Positions 55,005 to 64,000 of a DNA stretch of 64,000 nucleotides are shown here, in pieces (within the stretch, counting starts at the first letter, position 1; each line of letters opens with the position of its first letter). Source of the DNA: Hyperoodon ampullatus (Eukaryota > Chordata > Mammalia > Artiodactyla > Ziphiidae); contig OX457056.1 in assembly GCA_949752795.1 (NCBI GenBank), positions 90,356,942 through 90,420,941 on the forward strand. Reading direction: 5' to 3'. Both the position numbers and the translations under genes were made by a program. The notes under the pieces were generated by a model. That model was given only the letters and a program-made list of their open reading frames with translations. It was not told where the DNA came from and did no database searches.

Positions 55005-55564
55005 GTACAGCATACAAATACGTTTTAATGTAATTCTGATGGCAGTCTTGAAAACAGATGTTTCAAAACAAAAGATGGGTACTTATCCAAGGTGGGTTCC
55101 GGATCCATCCAGAACCCATATTCTAGACAATGCCCCAGCCCAGATTTCTGTAGAAGTCACAGGGAAGAGAGGGGTGGCTGGAATGTGGCTCGGATACCCT
55201 TCCTCCTCCCAATTACCCTGGCCTTCCACCGGCACCGGCTAACATGACCCCACATGCACCCCTAAAATGGGCAGACCCTGGGGCCAGGGCCCAGTGCCTG
55301 GCACATAGTGGGCACTCCAGTACTTGTGGAATGAATAAAAGTGGGTGCTTTTAACCATCATGTCTAAGGCAGCATTTCCATAATCCAGAAGAGTCGGTCA
55401 CAGAGCTACGGCTGGTCTAGAAGCAAATGTTTTAGGTGTTTCCCCTTTGTAAGTAAAACAATCTACACGTCCAAGTGCTAAATAAATTAAAAGTTTGCCA
55501 CAAAGTGCCATTTCTTCCTCGTGCTTTGGAATCTGGAAGCCATCACATCATCCGGTCACAGCAC
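55005..55564 (-). other. TEC: TEC 3'UTR (at least the proximal part)
   Basis: Transcribed sequence after the TEC stop. A candidate poly(A) signal ATTAAA reads on the minus strand at 55029-55024 and is followed by a T/G-rich stretch, which would give a 3'UTR of about 560 nt. I recall that the human TEC 3'UTR is longer, so distal sites further left (for example the AATAAA on the minus strand near 53163-53158) are possible. The sequence alone cannot decide. Confidence 0.45.
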
Positions 55565-60119
<4,555 letters not shown>

Positions 60120-61320
60120 CTGGAAAACAACATTATAATGGTATATTAGTTGCAAAGTTCCACAATAAAAGTAGAAAAATTTAAGTTCTGTTTATATTAA
60201 ATTTAGTGTAACCCAATCAACATTTGCAGAGGTGGTGTCTCTTATAAATTTTTTTTTTACTCCTATGGAAACATCTTCAACATTTATATGAAAGAATGGA
60301 TAGAAAGAAAGGTCAAAAGTCTCATGTGAAAAAAGGCATTATTACATAATCTTTGCCAACTGTCATATCTATACGAGGACTAAGAGGAGGGTCAATCAGC
60401 TTTTTGCCCACCCATTTCTATTCTTATTTAACTATCTGATTTTCTTATTGATAGTGACAACGTCTCTTAAAGTCCTTAATTCAGGTTCTTACTAGGCAAG
60501 CTTTATAACACACAAGCATCAGAGTGATGGGTGAACAATCTTTTACCCAGTGGCTTTGCTCAATGATTGGTCTTCTCTAACCCAAAGAGTCAAAAGAACA
60601 GCCATATGTAACACAGTTTGCTTTGTCATTTATGACAAACACAATTCTAGATTACTTATACTTCCTTCCCCATTCTTTAAGGTTACAAGGTTCAAGAAAA
60701 TAGTTTGGAAAAAGACATAGTATTTCTCAGAAGGAAGACATGATGACAATCTTTTTACATGCTATAACCCATAGACTAAGAATGTATTTTTCTTCCTTAT
60801 GCTTCAGAATTTTATTCTCTGGATGAGGTAAATTCCATTTACATGAGGTTATTGCCTGTTGAATGCGTTTTAAGAGTCTCTTTTAAAGTACGAGTTAATA
60901 CCCATTCCCTGGATTATCTCTGTCTTCCTATAAAGATACCTTATCATGCCTTTACTTGATAGTCACCAGGATTCTTCACCCAGGAGACAGAAGCATCAAA
61001 ATCTTCCCTTAAGGGATGACAAAAACCTACCCTAATGATGTCAGTATCATAGGCACAAACATATCAAAATTGCCTTCACCAAGGTGTGGTATGTGTAGAG
61101 AGGTGTAAGTTGTCATACTCACGTAGACAACAGATTTCCATCAGTTTTAAAAGTCAAAAAAGAGGAAGGTGCTAAATTCACAAGTTTCAATATGACAAAG
61201 AGATGTTCTTTATCATCACTGAGCATAATAATAATAACTAATGTTACACATATCACATCATCTTCTATTTTGCAAAGTCCTTTGCCCCAATCATAAAATG
61301 TGATCTTTAAAAGTTTTGTG
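60120..61320. other. TEC: TEC intron, no gene seen
   Basis: AT-rich, unique-looking sequence. The TEC exon with the HRDL catalytic loop is not here. Confidence 0.35.
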
Positions 61321-62577
61321 AAAGAAAAGCCCAGGACAGGATGACTTCACTGGTGAATTCTACCAAATATTTAAAGAAGAATTAACACCAATCCTAAGTT
61401 CTCAAACTCTTCCAAAAAATTTTAAAAGGTTCACTTCCAATCTCATTTTATAAGGTCAATGTTACCTTAACTCCAAAGCAAGATAAGGACACAACAAGAA
61501 AATAAAAATACAGGCCAATATGCATGATGAACACAGATGAAAAAATCCTCAACAAAATATTAGCAAACAGAATTCAACAGCACATTAAAAGGATCATACG
61601 CCATGATCCAGTGGTATTTATCCCTGGGATACAAGGATGATTTGACATATGCAAATCAAAAACATGATACACCACACTAACAGAAGGAAGGATAAAAATC
61701 ACATGATCGTCTCAACAGATACAGAAAAAGCATCTGACAAAATTCAAAATCCTTTCATTTCATGATTAAAAACTCTCAACAAGTTAGGTATAGAAGGAAT
61801 GTACCTCAACATAATACAAGTCATATATTACAAGCCCACAGCTAACAACATACTCAATGGTGAAAAGCTAAAAGTTTTTCCTCCAAGATCAGGAACAAGA
61901 CAAGGATGCCGACTCTTGTCACTTCTATTGAACATAGTACTGAAAGTCCTAGCCAGAGCAACTAGGTGAGAAAAAGAAATAAAAGGCATCCAAATTGGAA
62001 TAGAAAAGTAAGATTGTCTCTGTTTGCAGATGACATGATCTTATATATAGAAAACTCTAAAGACTCCACTAAAAAACTGTTAGAAGTAATAAAAGAACTC
62101 AGTAAAGTTGAAGGATACAAAATAAACATAGAAAAATCACTTTTGTTTCTATACGCTAACAATGAACTGAGAGAAATTAAGAAAGCAAGTGAATTGCAAT
62201 AGCATCAAAAACATTAACATACGTAGGAATAAATTTCACCAAGGAGGTGAAAGACCTGTACACTGAAAACTATAAGACACCGATGAAAGAAACTAAAGAA
62301 GACACAAATAAACAGCAAGATATCCTGTGTTCACAGAGTGGAAGAATTAATATTGTTAAAATGTCCATACTACCCAAAACGATCTACACATTTAATGTAA
62401 CCCTAACAAAATTCCACTGCATTTTTCAGAGAAATATAAAAAACAATCTAAATTTCATATGAAACTAAAAAGACCTTGAATAGCCAAAACAATCTTGAAA
62501 ATGAATAAAGCTGGAGGCATCACATTTCCTGATTTTGAAGTAGATTTCAGAAATATAGTAATCAAAACTGTATGGTA

Positions 62578-62784
62578 GGGCTTCCCTGGTGGCGCAGTGG
62601 TTGAGAGTCTGCCTGCCGATGCAGGGGACACGGGTTCGTGCCCCAGTCCGGGAAGATCCCACATGCCGTGGAGCAGCTGGGCCTGTAAGCCATGGCCGCT
62701 GAGCCTGCACGTCTGGAGGCTGTGCTCCGCAACGGGAGAGGCCACAACAGTGAGAGGCCCACATACCACAGGAAAAAAAAAAAG
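62578..62784 (+). mobile_element. CHR-type SINE nested in L1
   Basis: Head GGGCTTCCCTGGTGGCGCAG, box B GGGTTCGTGCC, A-run. Flanking TGTATGGTA (62569-62577) and CGTATGGTA (62785-62793). The L1 reading continues across it. Confidence 0.92.
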
Positions 62785-63380
62785 CGTATGGTACTGGCAC
62801 AGAAACGGAGACATAGACCAATGGAACAGAACAGAGAATCGAGAAATAAACCCATGTATATATGGTCAACTAATCTTTAACATGGGCACCAAGAACACAC
62901 AATGGGGAAAGGATAATCTCTTCCATAAATGGTGCCAGCAAATTCAAATATCCATATGTAAAATAATGAAATTGGACCCTAATCTTACACAATACAAAAA
63001 ATTAACTTGAAATTGATTAAAGACATAAATGTAAAACCTGAAACTATACAACTCCTAGAAGAAAACATAGGGGAAGAGCACTTTGACATGGTGTTGGCAA
63101 TGATTTTTTGGATCTGACACCAAAGCACAGGCAACAAAAGCAAAAATAAATAACTAGGGCTACACCAAAGTAAAAAGTTTTTTCACAGCAAAAGAAACAA
63201 TCAACAAAATGAAAAAGCAAACTACAGAATGGGAAAAAAAATATTTGTAAAACATATATCTGATAAAGGGTTAATATCTAAAATATATAAGGAACTCATC
63301 AACTCAATAGCAAAGAAGCAAATATTCGATTGAAAAATGAGCAGAGGACTGAATACACACTTTATCAAAAAAGACACACA

Positions 63381-63497
63381 GGGAATTCCCTGGCGGTCCA
63401 GTGGTTAGGACTCACACTTCCACTGCAGGGGGCATGGGTTCAATCCTGGTTGGGGAACTAAGATCCCACATGCCGTGTGGTAGGGCAAAAAAAAAAA
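63381..63497 (+). mobile_element. Short CHR-type SINE nested in L1
   Basis: Head GGGAATTCCCTGGCGGTCCA, box B-like GGGTTCAATCC, poly(A). Perfect 14-bp duplication AAAAAAGACACACA at 63367-63380 and 63498-63511. Confidence 0.93.
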
Positions 63498-63639
63498 AAA
63501 AAAGACACACAAATGGCCAATAGGTACGTGAAAAGGGGCTTGACACCACTAATCATCAGGGAAATGCAAATCAAAACCACAATGAGATATCACCTTACAC
63601 CTGTCAGAATGACTACCAACAAAAACACGAGATGACAAC

Positions 63640-64000
63640 AGCTGGCAAAAAAGAAAAGGCAGAGAGCAGAAGCAAGAAGAACTACAATCCTGCAGCCTGT
63701 TGAACAAAAACCACATTCACAGAAAGACAGACTAGATGAAAAGGCAGAGGGCTATGTACCAGATGAAGGGACAAGATAAAACCTCAGAAAAACAAATGAA
63801 CTGGAGATAGGCAACCTTCCAGAAAAACAATTCACAATAATGATAGTGAAGATGATCCAGGACCTCAGAAAAACAATGGAGGCAAAGATCGAGAAGATGC
63901 AAAAAATGTTTAACAAAGACCTAGAAGAATTAAAGAACAAACACCTAGAAGAATTAAAGAACAAACAAACACAGATGAACAATACAATAACTGAAATGAA
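63640..64000 (+). mobile_element. Second L1, 5'UTR end and start of ORF1
   Basis: AGCAGAAGCAAGAAGAACTA and CCTGCAGCCTGTTGAACAAA match the 5'UTR of the L1 at the left end (about 5250-5220, reversed). ORF1 starts ATGAAAAGGCAGAGGGC at 63737 but is frameshifted about 70 nt later. The element runs beyond the window. It abuts the older L1 directly, so it either inserted into it or is a rearranged junction. Confidence 0.8.

Larger units (their letters stand above)
61325..63640 (+). repeat. 5'-truncated old L1 with two nested SINEs
   Basis: ORF2 reverse-transcriptase sequence in sense (GACTTCACTGGTGAATTCTA at 61342, [10 protein letters not shown] at 62020), then the ORF2 tail to about 63640. It is broken by many stops. 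SINEs interrupt it at 62578 and 63381. It is antisense to TEC. Confidence 0.85.

Overview
This is a stretch of mammalian nuclear genome, almost certainly from a cetacean (whale, dolphin or porpoise). The diagnosis rests on many copies of tRNA-derived CHR-type SINEs. Their heads read like 'gcttccctggtggcgcagt' and they carry A-rich, (TAAA)n or (AATT)n tails. They sit among L1 elements of the cetartiodactyl type and old MIR, L2 and hAT relics. The sequence has short exons with GT/AG introns and is about two-thirds interspersed repeat. There are no operons, phage genes or CRISPR arrays.

Two real protein-coding genes are present, both on the minus strand and arranged head to tail. They are neighbouring Tec-family non-receptor tyrosine kinases. 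TEC occupies the right end: only its last four coding exons are here (60119 down to the stop at 55565), covering the DFG motif, the activation loop and the kinase C-lobe. TXK (RLK) starts about 3.6 kb further on, with its ATG at 51999, and runs leftwards through ten coding exons to 8520. These encode the palmitoylation cysteine string, a proline-rich motif, the SH3 and SH2 domains, the SH2-kinase linker and the kinase glycine-rich loop with the VAIK lysine. The remaining TXK kinase exons must lie left of position 1, and the first part of TEC lies right of position 64000. All fourteen exons keep reading frame across every junction, so both genes look functional.

Layout. 1-6084: an almost complete antisense L1 with a nested SINE. 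6085-8500: L2, SINE and MIR debris. 8520-37392: TXK exons 10 to 2, separated by L1, L2, MIR and SINE insertions. 37393-51983: the large first TXK intron, with tandem MIRs, a decayed ERV-L-like fragment, a long L2 split by an L1 piece, a MER20-like hAT element and a CpG-rich patch with a strong CTCF-type motif. 51984-52200: TXK first exon and putative promoter. 52200-55565: the TEC-TXK intergenic interval and TEC 3'UTR. 55565-60119: TEC exons. 60120-64000: TEC intron filled by two L1 elements.

No new biological system is evident. The most interesting points are a shortened cysteine string and the absence of an internal start codon in TXK, a local duplication in a TXK intron that preserves a SINE empty site, a minimal L1 insertion next to the TEC 3'UTR, a SINE with an extra 3' segment, and the CTCF-motif CpG patch in TXK intron 1. 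Repeat family names and human/mouse comparisons come from memory, not from a search.
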